Source: Halovulum marinum (GTDB taxonomy: Bacteria > Pseudomonadota > Alphaproteobacteria > Rhodobacterales > Rhodobacteraceae). From it: 64,000 nucleotides of DNA. The DNA is taken from the NCBI RefSeq assembly GCF_009697225.1, contig NZ_WIND01000007.1, positions 1 to 64,000 on the forward strand, in the 5' to 3' direction. Under the pieces are notes generated by a model, which ran no database searches, had not been told where the DNA came from, and worked only from the letters and a program-made list of their open reading frames with translations. Shown here one piece after another: positions 53,069 through 61,373 of this stretch. Each line of letters opens with the position of its first letter. Position 1 is the first letter of the stretch. A program made the translations under genes and the position numbers.

Positions 53069-53968
53069 ATGTACGACTGGAACGATCTGCGCCACTTCCT
53101 CGCCCTGATGCGCGCCGGCTCGACCCTGGGCGCGGCACGCGGGCTGCGCGTCAACCAGACCACGGTCGCGCGGCGGATCGAGGCGCTGGAGCGGGCGCTG
53201 GGGGTTCCGCTGTTCGAGCGGCACAGCGGCGGCTATCGTCCGACGGCGCGGGCGCACGCGCTGTTGCAGGCGGCCGAGGCGGTCGAGGACGCGGCGCTTG
53301 CGCTGGACCAGCGTGCCGGGTCGTGGCGGCGCGAGATTTCCGGCACGCTGCGGGTGACGGCGACCGAGGCGGTCGGCGGGCGGATCATCGCGCCGCTGAT
53401 CGCCGAGCTGCGGCAGACCCATCCCGGGCTGACGGTGGAGCTGCTGGCCGAGGACCGCCGGGCCGATCTGGCGCGGGGCGAGGCCGACGCGGCGATCCGC
53501 ATCGGCAGTCCGCCGGACCAGGACGGGCTGGTCGCGCGCCGGCTGCCCGATTCCGTCTGGGGGCTGTACTGCAGCGCCGACTACGCGCGGCGCCACGGCA
53601 TGCCCGAGTCGCTGCCGGCGCTGGCGGCGCACAGCCTGGTGCTGGGCGGCGGCGCGCTTGCCGACCACGCGGCGCAGGCGCGGCTGGCGGCGCTGGCGCC
53701 GGCGGCGGCGGTGGCGGCGCGCGTCGGCTCGATCCCCGGTCTGGTGGCGACGGTGCGGTCGGGCGCGGGGATCGGCGCGCTGCCCTGCCTGCTGGCGTCG
53801 GAGGCGCCAGAGCTTCGCCGCTGCCTGGCGGCGGCATTCGCGCCCGGCGCGCCGATGTGGCTGATCCATCACCAGTCGCGCCGCGCGCTGCCCGAGCTTC
53901 GGGTGTTCCTGGACGCCGCCGCCCGGCATTTCGAGGCGCGGCGCGGGGTGTTGGCGGGATCCGGCTGA
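53069..53968 (+). CDS. LysR-family transcriptional regulator
   Basis: A 299-residue regulator. The N-terminal winged HTH (about 3-62) reads DLRHFLALMRAGSTLGAARGLRVNQTTVARRIEALE; the effector domain covers about 90-290. No divergent target: upstream is the empty acnA spacer and downstream a convergent SnoaL-like gene. The effector is unknown. ATG 53069 follows a weak GGGGG. Confidence 0.9.
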   Translation: MYDWNDLRHFLALMRAGSTLGAARGLRVNQTTVARRIEALERALGVPLFERHSGGYRPTARAHALLQAAEAVEDAALALDQRAGSWRREISGTLRVTATEAVGGRIIAPLIAELRQTHPGLTVELLAEDRRADLARGEADAAIRIGSPPDQDGLVARRLPDSVWGLYCSADYARRHGMPESLPALAAHSLVLGGGALADHAAQARLAALAPAAAVAARVGSIPGLVATVRSGAGIGALPCLLASEAPELRRCLAAAFAPGAPMWLIHHQSRRALPELRVFLDAAARHFEARRGVLAGSG

Positions 53969-53999
53969 ACCTCGGCCGGACCCCGCGCGCCGCCGCCGC

Positions 54000-54449
54000 T
54001 CAGGCGGCGGCGGTGGTGCCGGGTGCGCAGCGCGCCTGCGCCGGGGCCGGAAACCCGACCTGGCGGGCCTGGCTGGCGCCGTCGCGCGCGCCCCAGCGCC
54101 GGTGGATCAGCCCGGCCTTCATCTCGAACCACTCGATCGCCAGCAGCTCGTAGCTGCGGCCGGTCGGGTTGGCGAAACCAAGGAACGGGGCGGTCCAGCG
54201 GCCGCGCTCGGTGTAGCGGGCCGACACGGTGTCGCCCTCTGCCACCAGGGCGTCGATGGTGAGATGCATGTTCAGCGCTTGGTGCAGCGCCGTCCAGATC
54301 GGCACGGCGAACTCCAGCCCGCCCGATCCGGTGACGCCGGCGATGGCGGCGTCGGGGGTGAACAGGCGCGCGAGCGCCGCCATGTCGCCGCGGTTCATCG
54401 CCGCGACATAGGCGCGGACCGCGGCCTTGTTGGTCTCGATGGTGGTCAT
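54000..54449 (-). CDS. SnoaL/NTF2-like small protein
   Basis: A 149-residue protein of the NTF2-like fold: KAAVRAYVAAMNRGDMAALARLFTPDAAIAG, then HLTIDALVAEGDTVSARYTERGRW and YELLAIEWFEMKAGLIHRRWGARD, the pattern of SnoaL-like/ester-cyclase proteins. Reaction unknown. ATG 54449 is preceded by CAGGAGAT, so the longer frame to 54488 is rejected. Convergent with the LysR gene, which may regulate it only if a promoter element links them. Confidence 0.82.
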   Translation of the reverse strand: MTTIETNKAAVRAYVAAMNRGDMAALARLFTPDAAIAGVTGSGGLEFAVPIWTALHQALNMHLTIDALVAEGDTVSARYTERGRWTAPFLGFANPTGRSYELLAIEWFEMKAGLIHRRWGARDGASQARQVGFPAPAQARCAPGTTAAA

Positions 54450-54593
54450 TCGATATCTCCTGAACATCGGGTTGCCGGCGCGCCGCACAGGTAGATACCG
54501 CCGCGGCGGCGCCGCCGGCAGCCGCGATTCGGCAAAGCCGTTCTGCGGATCTGCAGACCGCGCGGCACGCCGCCGCGCCGCCGCGCCGCCGGC

Positions 54594-55577
54594 TCAGGCG
54601 TTGCCGATCAGGATTCCGGCGGCCAGCACCAGCGCGCCGCCCAGCGCGATCTGCAGCGAGGCGCGCAGCCAGGGCGTCTCCATGTAGCGGTGCTGGATCC
54701 AGGTGATCGCCCACAGCTCGACGAACACCACCAGGATGGCGATCATCGTGGCGGTCCAGAATTCCGGGATCAGGTAGGGCAGGGCGTGGCCCAGCCCGCC
54801 AACCGTGGTCATGATCCCGGTGGCCAGCCCGCGCTTGACCGGCGAGCCGCGCCCCGAGATCACGCCGTCGTCGCTGGCCGCCTCGGTGAAGCCCATCGAG
54901 ATGCCGGCGCCGACCGAGGCCGACAGCCCGACCAGGAAGGTGCTCCAGGTGTTGCCGGTGGCGAAGGCGGCGGCGAAGATCGGCGCCAGCGTCGAGACCG
55001 AGCCGTCCATCAGCCCGGCCAGCCCCGGCTGCACATAGGTCAGGATGAACTGCCTGCGCTCGGTCTCGGCCTCGTCGGCCTGCACCTCCTCGGGCGCGTG
55101 GGTGCTTTCCAGCCGGCCGGCGGTGGCGATGTGCCCGGCCTCGGCGGCGGCCAGGTCGCCCAGCAGGCGCCGGGTCTCTGCGTCGGCGGTGCGGGCGGCG
55201 GCGGCGCGGTAGAAGCGCGCCGCCTGTTCCTCCATCTGCCGGGCGCGGGCGCGGGTCCTGTCGATGCCCAGCGGGCGCACCAGCCAGTCCGGGCGGCGTT
55301 CGTAGTAGCCGCGGACATGCTCGCGCCGGATCAGCGGGATGCTGTCGCCGAAGCGGGCGCGGTGGCGGGCGATCAGGCGGCGGCGGTGCTCGTCCTCCTC
55401 GGCGGCCATCTGCTCGAACATCGTCGCCGAACCGGGGTAGTCGGCGCGCAGACCGTCGGCATAGGCGCGGTAGATGCGGGCGTCGTCCTCTTCCGACGAG
55501 ATCGCCAGCGCGAGGATTTCCTGTTCCGACAGGCTGTCGAAGGCCCGCCGGCCCCGGGGCAGGACGCGGTGCAGCAT
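54594..55577 (-). CDS. mbfA: Membrane-bound ferritin-like protein MbfA (rubrerythrin-VIT1 fusion)
   Basis: A 327-residue fusion of an N-terminal di-iron rubrerythrin-like domain (about 18-150) and a C-terminal CCC1/VIT1 membrane domain (about 180-325, about five helices). The ferritin part has EEDDARIYRAYADGL, MAAEEDEHRRRLI, MEEQAARFYRAAA and AAAEAGHI, giving the E/E-x-x-H ligand pattern. MbfA exports iron from the cytosol and protects against iron and peroxide in Bradyrhizobium and Agrobacterium, under Irr control. An Irr-type box lies in its promoter. ATG 55577 follows GAAGGAG. Confidence 0.92.
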   Translation of the reverse strand: MLHRVLPRGRRAFDSLSEQEILALAISSEEDDARIYRAYADGLRADYPGSATMFEQMAAEEDEHRRRLIARHRARFGDSIPLIRREHVRGYYERRPDWLVRPLGIDRTRARARQMEEQAARFYRAAAARTADAETRRLLGDLAAAEAGHIATAGRLESTHAPEEVQADEAETERRQFILTYVQPGLAGLMDGSVSTLAPIFAAAFATGNTWSTFLVGLSASVGAGISMGFTEAASDDGVISGRGSPVKRGLATGIMTTVGGLGHALPYLIPEFWTATMIAILVVFVELWAITWIQHRYMETPWLRASLQIALGGALVLAAGILIGNA

Positions 55578-55599
55578 GAACGGACTCCTTCCGCTGCCG

Positions 55600-55629
55600 A
55601 TATTATTGGAATCATTCTAAGTCGGGCAA
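55600..55629 (-). promoter_or_regulatory. mbfA promoter with Irr-type iron control element between -35 and -10
   Basis: On the minus strand, TTGCCC (55629-55624), 18 bases, then TAATAT (55605-55600) form a sigma70-like promoter. The spacer contains TTAGAA-TGA-TTCCAA (55620-55606), close to the Irr ICE dyad TTTAGAA-N3-TTCTAAA. Irr bound there would block polymerase when iron is low. The box is 29-43 bases before the start codon. Confidence 0.7.
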
Positions 55630-55640
55630 GCCCCGCGACG

Positions 55641-56375
55641 TCAGGTCGCGCGCAGCAGCCGCTTGCGGGTCGAGGGGATCGCGCGCACCTCGAGCCCGGT
55701 GAACACGTGCAGCGTGTTCAGGTCGTGGTCGACCACCGCGTGGTCCGACACCCAGCCGCCCATCACCAGATAGCTGCGCAGCAGCGGCGGCATGCCCTTC
55801 ATCGCCAGCTTCAGGTTCGGCTTGCGCAGCCGCAACCGGCTGGCGAAACGGAACACCCGCGGCGCCTTGACCCGCGGCAGCCAGCGCTTCGGCGCCAGGT
55901 GGCGGTCCTTGAGCAGCGCGAAGGCATCCATGTAGGCCTCGGCCTCGGTGCCCTTGAAGCTGGAGCAGCCGAACAGCAGCTCGACCCCCTGGGCGTCGAC
56001 GTATTCGGTCATCGCCGCCCAGGCGACGCGCAGCACGTCCGGGTCGCGCACCGCCGGGTCGATGCAGAAGCGGCCCATCTCGACCATGCGGCCGTCGAAC
56101 GCGGCAAGGTTGTCCAGGCCGTAGAACTGCGCCGCGTAGGAGCCGCCGATGCCGGCGCCGTTCTCGAACGGCAGCAGCCGGAAGCAGCAGACCAGCCGGG
56201 CGCTGGCGGCGTCCTCGACCAGCACATGCAGGCAGCGGTCGTCGAATGCGTCGGCGTCCAGCCCGTCGGCACCGGCGCCGCGGAAACAGCGGTAGCGCAG
56301 CCGTTGGGCTGCGCGGATGTCGTCGGTACCTTCAGCGAAGCGGGCGCGATAGCGACCCCTGTGAAACACCGCCAT
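55641..56375 (-). CDS. olsB: L-ornithine N(alpha)-acyltransferase OlsB-like
   Basis: A 244-residue GNAT-fold acyltransferase that adds 3-hydroxyacyl from acyl carrier protein to ornithine, first step of ornithine-lipid synthesis. Typical segments: DIRAAQRLRYRCFRGAGADGLDADAFDDRCLHVLVED, MVEMGRFCIDPAVRDPDVLR and LFGCSSFKGTEAEAYMDAFALL. ATG 56375 has GAGG six bases upstream; ATG 56387 is a longer option. OlsA is not adjacent. Divergent from msrB, 117 bases apart. Confidence 0.85.
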   Translation of the reverse strand: MAVFHRGRYRARFAEGTDDIRAAQRLRYRCFRGAGADGLDADAFDDRCLHVLVEDAASARLVCCFRLLPFENGAGIGGSYAAQFYGLDNLAAFDGRMVEMGRFCIDPAVRDPDVLRVAWAAMTEYVDAQGVELLFGCSSFKGTEAEAYMDAFALLKDRHLAPKRWLPRVKAPRVFRFASRLRLRKPNLKLAMKGMPPLLRSYLVMGGWVSDHAVVDHDLNTLHVFTGLEVRAIPSTRKRLLRAT

Positions 56376-56492
56376 TGCAAGCCTCATATCCAGCGTTACA
56401 TGCACGCTGTGGCATCGAACCGTGACCTCTATATGACCATCGCGGGGCCACCGTGCAAAGACTATTTCAGTACTCGTGAAGAAAGGGCGAAC

Positions 56493-56957
56493 ATGGCCGA
56501 AAAGATCGTCAAGAGCGATGCCGAGTGGCGCGCGCAGCTGTCCGACCTGGCCTACAAGGTGCTGCGCAAGCATGGCACCGAGCGCGCCTTCACCCATGAC
56601 GATTTCCCCAAGCAGCCCGGCACCTTCGCCTGCGCCGGCTGCGGCCAGCCGCTGTTCGACCAGCAGACCAAGTTCGACAGCGGCACCGGCTGGCCCAGCT
56701 TCTGGGCGCCGGTCGACGCGCAGGCGGTCGACGAGAAGGAGGATCGCGCGTTCTTCATGCGCCGGACCGAGGTGCTGTGCTCGCGCTGCGACTCGCACCT
56801 GGGGCATGTGTTTCCCGACGGGCCGCAGCCGACCGGGCTGCGCTACTGCATGAACGGCGTCGCGCTCGACTTCCGCCCCGCGGGGGCGGGCGAAGACGAC
56901 GACGACGCGCCGGACGCGGATGCGGAGGGGCTGGCCGGGCTCGACGGCGAGGGCTGA
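56493..56957 (+). CDS. msrB: Peptide-methionine (R)-S-oxide reductase
   Basis: A 154-residue repair enzyme reducing methionine-R-sulfoxide. Zinc-type CxxC pairs lie in CAGCGQPLF and CSRCDSHLGHVF; TKFDSGTGWPSFW and the catalytic cysteine in LRYCMNGVALDF complete the family signature. The acidic tail after about residue 133 (DDDDAPDADAEG) is unusual. Cytosolic. ATG 56493 follows GAAAGGG. Confidence 0.95.
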   Translation: MAEKIVKSDAEWRAQLSDLAYKVLRKHGTERAFTHDDFPKQPGTFACAGCGQPLFDQQTKFDSGTGWPSFWAPVDAQAVDEKEDRAFFMRRTEVLCSRCDSHLGHVFPDGPQPTGLRYCMNGVALDFRPAGAGEDDDDAPDADAEGLAGLDGEG

Positions 56958-56989
56958 GGCTCGGGCTCGGGCCCGGGCTCAAGCCGCCG

Positions 56990-57175
56990 GGCGCACCGCG
57001 CCGGCGCCCCCGCCGCCCCCGGCGCGGCCAGGCAGCCCAGCGCCACGGCGTCGAACTCGGCGCCGCCCAGCGGCACGATCTGCCCCAGCCGGCCGCGCTG
57101 CCGCCGGGCCGCCGCCTGCAGCGCCACGCGCGGGCCCGGCGAATGGCCGATCAGGTCCACCGGGCGGCGGGGCGA
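56990..57175 (-). pseudogene. Remnant of an alpha/beta-hydrolase gene
   Basis: The minus strand reads RRPVDLIGHSPGPRVALQAAARR, a nucleophile-elbow region (GHSxG-type), then IVPLGGAEFDAVALGCLAAPG. The start of the hydrolase domain is missing above 57175, and below about 56990 the frame runs into low-complexity sequence against msrB. No complete gene is possible; it is a decayed fragment. Confidence 0.5.
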
Positions 57176-57176
57176 G

Positions 57177-57348
57177 CCTCCACACGCTCGCCGACCGCAT
57201 CGCCGCGTTCGACCGGGCGCATGGCACCGCGCCCTGCACCCGTGCGCCCCCGGCTTTCATGCAGGACATGCTGAGCCGCAATCCCGACGCCTTCGCCGGC
57301 GATCCGGACGTGCAGGCCTTGATGCGGCACTACCCGGGCCGCTTCTGA
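57177..57348 (+). pseudogene. 3' end of an unrecognised gene, 5' part lost
   Basis: The plus strand encodes SLHTLADRIAAFDRAHGT, then FMQDMLSRNPDAFAGDPDVQ and ALMRHYPGRF before a stop, with codon usage like the real genes. No start codon or ribosome site fits at 57177. The junction with the oppositely oriented hydrolase remnant looks like a deletion breakpoint. Family not recognised. Confidence 0.45.
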
Positions 57349-57453
57349 GCGGCGGGCTGCGGGCGGCACCGCCCGGCCGCCGGCCCCGGCCGGCGGCGCG
57401 TGCCTGCCTGCCGCGCCGGCATGTCGCCGCTACCGGACACCCCCCGAAGAACA

Positions 57454-57482
57454 TTGACCGCCGTGCAGGCATGGAGTAGCAC
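57454..57482 (+). promoter_or_regulatory. Promoter of the metZ leader
   Basis: TTGACC (57454-57459), a 17-base spacer and TAGCAC (57477-57482) make a sigma70-like promoter. The expected start near 57489 coincides with the first base of the riboswitch. Confidence 0.6.
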
Positions 57483-57487
57483 AACCT

Positions 57488-57543
57488 CCGTGGCGATTTG
57501 TTTACCGGATTGCGGGCCACGTAAAACATTCCGCTAAAGAGGT
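57488..57543 (+). ncRNA. SAM-II riboswitch ahead of metZ
   Basis: The sequence has the SAM-II plan: P1 stem GTGGC (57490-57494) with GCCAC (57516-57520), an A+T-rich loop GATTTGTTTACC, a pseudoknot of GCGG (57512-57515) with CCGC (57531-57534), and the conserved 3' end CGCTAAAGAGG. It senses S-adenosylmethionine and reduces methionine-synthesis gene expression. SAM-II elements occur before metZ, metX and metA genes of alphaproteobacteria. Confidence 0.9.
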
Positions 57544-57563
57544 CGCGGTCCGAACGCACGGTG

Positions 57564-57591
57564 CCCCGATCCTCCCCGGTCGGGGTTTTTT
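57564..57591 (+). terminator. Intrinsic terminator between SAM-II and metZ
   Basis: CCCCGATC (57564-57571) pairs with GGTCGGGG (57578-57585, one T-G pair), loop of six, followed by six T (57586-57591). It lies 36 bases before metZ, so the leader can stop transcription as well as translation. Confidence 0.85.
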
Positions 57592-57627
57592 GTTTGACCA
57601 GGAGGCCGCCGCAAGGGCGGGAACCAC

Positions 57628-58824
57628 ATGAAAGACGCGCAGCCCGATCCGAACTGGAACCCGCGCACCCGCCTGGTGCACGGCGGCAGCCGCCGCTCGC
57701 AGTACGGCGAGGTGTCCGAGGCGCTGTTCCTGACCCAGGGCTTCGTCTATCCCGACGCCGAGACCGCCGAGGCGCGGTTCATCGATGCCGGCCCAGACGA
57801 GTTCATCTATGCCCGCTACGGCAATCCGACGGTGCGCATGTTCGAGGACCGCATCGCGCAGCTGGAAGGGGCCGAGGACGCCTTTGCCACCGCCAGCGGC
57901 ATGGCCGCGGTCAACGGCGCGCTGGTCGCCTGCCTGAAGGCTGGCGATCATGTGGTCTCGGCGCGGGCGCTGTTCGGCTCGTGCCTGTGGATCGTCGAGA
58001 CGCTGCTGCCGCGCTTCGGCGTCGAGGTGACCTTCGTCGACGGCGCCGACCTGGCGCAATGGGAGGCGGCGGTGCGCCCGGACACCCGGCTGGTGTTCCT
58101 GGAGAGCCTGTCCAACCCGACGCTGGAGCTGGTCGACATCACGGCGGTGGCCGCGGTCGCGCACCGCCACGACGCGCTGGTGGTGGTCGACAACGTGTTC
58201 GCCACGCCGATCTTCCAGCGCTCGCTGGAGCTGGGCGCCGACGTGGTGATCTATTCCGCCACCAAGCACATCGACGGCCAGGGCCGCTGTCTGGGCGGGG
58301 TGGTGCTGGGCACCCGCGACTTCATCCGCGGCACGCTGGAGCCCTATCTCAAGCACACCGGCGGCGCGATGAGCCCGTTCAACGCCTGGGTGATGCTGAA
58401 GGGGATGGAGACGCTGGACCTGCGCTGCCGCGCGCAGGCCGAGACCGCGCTGAAGCTGGCGCGCGCGATCGAGGGGCATCCCAAGGTGCGCCGCACGCTG
58501 TACCCGGGGCTGCCCGGCCACCCGCAGGCGGATCTGGCGGCGCGGCAGATGACCGCCGGCGGCACGGTGCTGGCGCTGGACGTGCACGGCGGCCAGGCGG
58601 CGGCGTTCCGGGTGCTGAACGCGATGAAGATCGCGCTGATCTCGAACAACCTGGGCGACGCCAAGTCGATCGCCACCCATCCCGCGACCACCACCCACCA
58701 GCGGCTCGACCCGGCGGCGAGGGAGCATCTGGGCATCACCCCGGGGCTGATCCGGCTGTCGGTCGGGTTGGAGGACGGCGACGATCTGGTCGCCGACCTG
58801 CTGCAGGCGCTGGACGCGGCCTGA
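57628..58824 (+). CDS. metZ: O-succinylhomoserine sulfhydrylase
   Basis: A 398-residue PLP enzyme of the Cys/Met metabolism family, making homocysteine from O-succinyl- (or O-acetyl-) homoserine and sulfide. The Schiff-base lysine is K213 in SATKHIDGQGR. YARYGNPTVRMFE and ATASGMAAV bind cofactor. Control by SAM-II and overall similarity favour the MetZ branch over cystathionine enzymes. ATG 57628 has only a weak GGGCGGG before it; AGGAGG at 57600 is too far. Confidence 0.93.
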   Translation: MKDAQPDPNWNPRTRLVHGGSRRSQYGEVSEALFLTQGFVYPDAETAEARFIDAGPDEFIYARYGNPTVRMFEDRIAQLEGAEDAFATASGMAAVNGALVACLKAGDHVVSARALFGSCLWIVETLLPRFGVEVTFVDGADLAQWEAAVRPDTRLVFLESLSNPTLELVDITAVAAVAHRHDALVVVDNVFATPIFQRSLELGADVVIYSATKHIDGQGRCLGGVVLGTRDFIRGTLEPYLKHTGGAMSPFNAWVMLKGMETLDLRCRAQAETALKLARAIEGHPKVRRTLYPGLPGHPQADLAARQMTAGGTVLALDVHGGQAAAFRVLNAMKIALISNNLGDAKSIATHPATTTHQRLDPAAREHLGITPGLIRLSVGLEDGDDLVADLLQALDAA

Positions 58825-59024
58825 GCCGGGCGGCGGCCGGGGTGGTGGCGGGGGTGGCGGGCTGTGCGGCGGGCTGTGCGGCGCGCGCGGCCCGGTCGCC
58901 TAGCGGCAGACGGGCGGGAAACGCGCAGGTGACCGGCAGGTGACCGGGCAGGGGGTTTTCCCCGGCCGCCCGCAGCCCCATCTTACCCCACGAGAGACGC
59001 AACGGCATCCGGAGGGACCACCGC

Positions 59025-59657
59025 ATGAACGTGCATGAATCGAAGGCCGCCGGCGGCGATGCCGCGCCCGCCCTGCCGCGCCCCGGCCGCGCCGAGGCCG
59101 AGGCGGCGGTGCGCACCCTGCTGCGCTGGGCGGGGGACGATCCGGACCGCGAGGGGCTGCGCGACACCCCCGGCCGCGTCGTGCGCGCCTACGAGGAGTG
59201 GTTCCGCGGCTACGGCGAGGACCCGGACGCCATGCTGCAGCGCACCTTCGAGGAGGTCGCCGGCTATGACGAGATGGTGGTGCTGCGCGACATCCGCTTC
59301 GAGAGCTATTGCGAGCATCACCTGGCGCCGATCATCGGCAAGGTGCATGTCGGCTACATCCCCACCGACCGCGTGGTCGGCATCTCCAAGCTTGCCCGCG
59401 TCGTCGATGCCTTCGCCAAGCGCCTGCAGGTGCAGGAGAAGATGACGGCGCAGATCGCCGCGGCGCTGGACAACGTGCTGCAGCCGCAGGGGGTCGCGGT
59501 GGTGATCGAGGGCGAGCACCAGTGCATGTCGACCCGCGGCGTGCACAAGCCGGGGGTGACCATGGTCACCTCGACCCTGCTGGGCGCGTTCCGCGCCGCC
59601 GACACCCGGCGCGAATTCCTGTCGATCATCGGCAATCCCGTCAGCCGCGGGTCCTGA
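59025..59657 (+). CDS. folE: GTP cyclohydrolase I
   Basis: A 210-residue zinc enzyme converting GTP to dihydroneopterin triphosphate for folate synthesis. Motifs: [22 protein letters not shown] (zinc Cys and catalytic His), [20 protein letters not shown] and the second zinc cysteine in [18 protein letters not shown] 59025 follows GGAGGG at 59011. It precedes trkH on the same strand by 42 bases. Confidence 0.96.
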   Translation: MNVHESKAAGGDAAPALPRPGRAEAEAAVRTLLRWAGDDPDREGLRDTPGRVVRAYEEWFRGYGEDPDAMLQRTFEEVAGYDEMVVLRDIRFESYCEHHLAPIIGKVHVGYIPTDRVVGISKLARVVDAFAKRLQVQEKMTAQIAAALDNVLQPQGVAVVIEGEHQCMSTRGVHKPGVTMVTSTLLGAFRAADTRREFLSIIGNPVSRGS

Positions 59658-59699
59658 GCACGCTTGACTTCCGGCGCGGCTGCGGAAAACCGTTGCCGC

Positions 59700-61148
59700 A
59701 TGATAGACGTCAGGCCCGTGGGCTACGTGATCGGCATGCTGGTCGCGGCGCTGGGCATCACCATGCTGCTGCCGCTGCTGGCCGACATGATCGAGGCCCG
59801 TGGGGAAGGCGCGACCTTCGCGGTCGCGGCGCTGGTCACCGTGGTCAGCGGCGGCACCATGGCGCTGGCCTGCATGAGCGGGCGCGATCCGGGGCTGACG
59901 CTGCAGCAGATCTTCCTCCTCACCACCGGCACCTGGCTGGCGCTGCCGCTGTTCGGCGCGCTGCCGTTCTGGATCGGCGCGCCCGGGGTCAGCTATACCG
60001 ACGCGTTCTTCGAGGCGATGTCGGGCTTCACCACCACCGGCGCCACCGTGCTGGTCCGGCTGCAGGATCTGCCGGCGGGCACGCTGCTGTGGCGCGGGAT
60101 GATGCAGTGGTTCGGCGGCGTCGGCATGATCGTCGTGGCGCTGGCGTTCCTGCCGGCGCTGCGCGTCGGCGGCATGCAGATCTTCCGGTCCGAGGCGTTC
60201 GACACCGGCGGCAAGATCCTGCCCCGCGCGGGCGAGATCGCGGTCTCGATCTCGGTGATCTACCTGGCGCTGACGGTGGCCTGCATGATCGCCTACAGCT
60301 GGGCCGGGATGGCGTTCCTGGATGCGCTGGTGCATGCGATGACCACGCTGGCGACCGGCGGGATGGCGAACCACGACCTGTCGTTCGGCGCCTATCCGGC
60401 GGCGGCGGAATACGTCGGCGCGCTGTTCATGATCATCGCCAGCCTGCCGTTCGTGCTGTACCTGTACCTGATGCGCGGCGCCGCCGGGCCGCTGCTGCGC
60501 GACGCGCAGGTACGCGGATTCCTGCTGCTGCTGGTCATCGTCGTGGGGATGCTGACCGCCTGGCAGTTCTGGCAGCTGGACAGCCTGCCCGAGGCGGCGT
60601 TCCGCGCCGCGCTGTTCAACGCCGTGTCGATCATCACCGGCACCGGCTACGCCTCGACCGACTACCAGCTGTGGGGCGGCTTCGCGGTCGCCACCTTCTT
60701 CCTGATCGGGCTGGTCGGCGGCTGCGCCGGCTCGACCTGCTGCTCGGTCAAGATCTTCCGCTACCAGCTGCTGTTCGCGGCGATCTTCACCCAGGTGCGC
60801 CGCCTGCAGAGCCCGCACGGTCTGTTCGTGCTGCGCTACGACCGCAAGCCGGTGGGCGACGACGTGATCAACTCGGTGATGGCGTTCTTCGTGATGTTCT
60901 ACCTGTCGCTGGCGGTGTTGTCGGTGCTGCTGTCGCTGATGGGCCTGGACCCGGTGACGGCGATCTCGGGCGCGGCCGCGGCGCTGGCCAACATCGGCCC
61001 GGGGCTGGGCCAGATCATCGGCCCGTCGGGCAACTACGCCAGCCTGTCGCCGCAGGTGAAATGGGTGCTGGCCTTCGCCATGCTGCTGGGCCGGCTGGAG
61101 CTGATGTCGGTGTTCGTGCTGTTCAGCCTGGCGTTCTGGCGGCGTTGA
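59700..61148 (+). CDS. trkH: TrkH-type potassium uptake protein
   Basis: A 482-residue membrane channel subunit with four M1-P-M2 units. The four pore segments carry the selectivity glycines: SGFTTTGATV, TTLATGGM, ITGTGYAST and ANIGPGLG. It imports K+ with a TrkA regulatory subunit, not encoded in this window. ATG 59700 is used; TTG 59664 would add twelve residues. It is followed by a tandem hairpin repeat. Confidence 0.94.
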   Translation: MIDVRPVGYVIGMLVAALGITMLLPLLADMIEARGEGATFAVAALVTVVSGGTMALACMSGRDPGLTLQQIFLLTTGTWLALPLFGALPFWIGAPGVSYTDAFFEAMSGFTTTGATVLVRLQDLPAGTLLWRGMMQWFGGVGMIVVALAFLPALRVGGMQIFRSEAFDTGGKILPRAGEIAVSISVIYLALTVACMIAYSWAGMAFLDALVHAMTTLATGGMANHDLSFGAYPAAAEYVGALFMIIASLPFVLYLYLMRGAAGPLLRDAQVRGFLLLLVIVVGMLTAWQFWQLDSLPEAAFRAALFNAVSIITGTGYASTDYQLWGGFAVATFFLIGLVGGCAGSTCCSVKIFRYQLLFAAIFTQVRRLQSPHGLFVLRYDRKPVGDDVINSVMAFFVMFYLSLAVLSVLLSLMGLDPVTAISGAAAALANIGPGLGQIIGPSGNYASLSPQVKWVLAFAMLLGRLELMSVFVLFSLAFWRR

Positions 61149-61153
61149 GGGGG

Positions 61154-61330
61154 CCGCCCGCGTCCGCGGGCCGGATTGACCCCGCCCGCGTCCGCGGGCC
61201 GGATTGACCGCGCCCGCCGCCGCGGGCCGAATTGACCCCGCCCGCGTCCGCGGGCCGGATTGACCGCGCCCGCCGCCGCGGGCCGAATTGACCCCGCCCG
61301 CCGCCGCGGGCCGAATTGACCGCGCCCGCC
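61154..61330. repeat. 28-bp tandem repeat, six full copies plus a part, each with an internal palindrome
   Basis: Copies begin at 61154, 61182, 61210, 61238, 61266 and 61294, with a partial seventh at 61322. Variant A has CCGCCCGCGTCCGCGGGC then CGGATTGACC; variant B has GCGCCCGCCGCCGCGGGC then CGAATTGACC. Order is A, A, B, A, B, hybrid, partial B. Each unit contains a CCCGC/GCGGG dyad able to form a hairpin and ends in ATTGACC. It fills the trkH-glyQ gap. Confidence 0.92.
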
Positions 61331-61373
61331 CGGGCGTCTAAGCAGGCGCGCGAACGGCAGAGGGTTCCCGCGC

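Noticed and set aside
52677-53138. 153-codon minus-strand frame before the LysR gene
   Set aside because: Arg/Pro-rich shadow sequence without a ribosome site or any recognisable motif.
61154-61330. CRISPR-like array
   Set aside because: The 28-bp units are directly contiguous with no spacers, and no cas genes are nearby; it is a simple tandem repeat.
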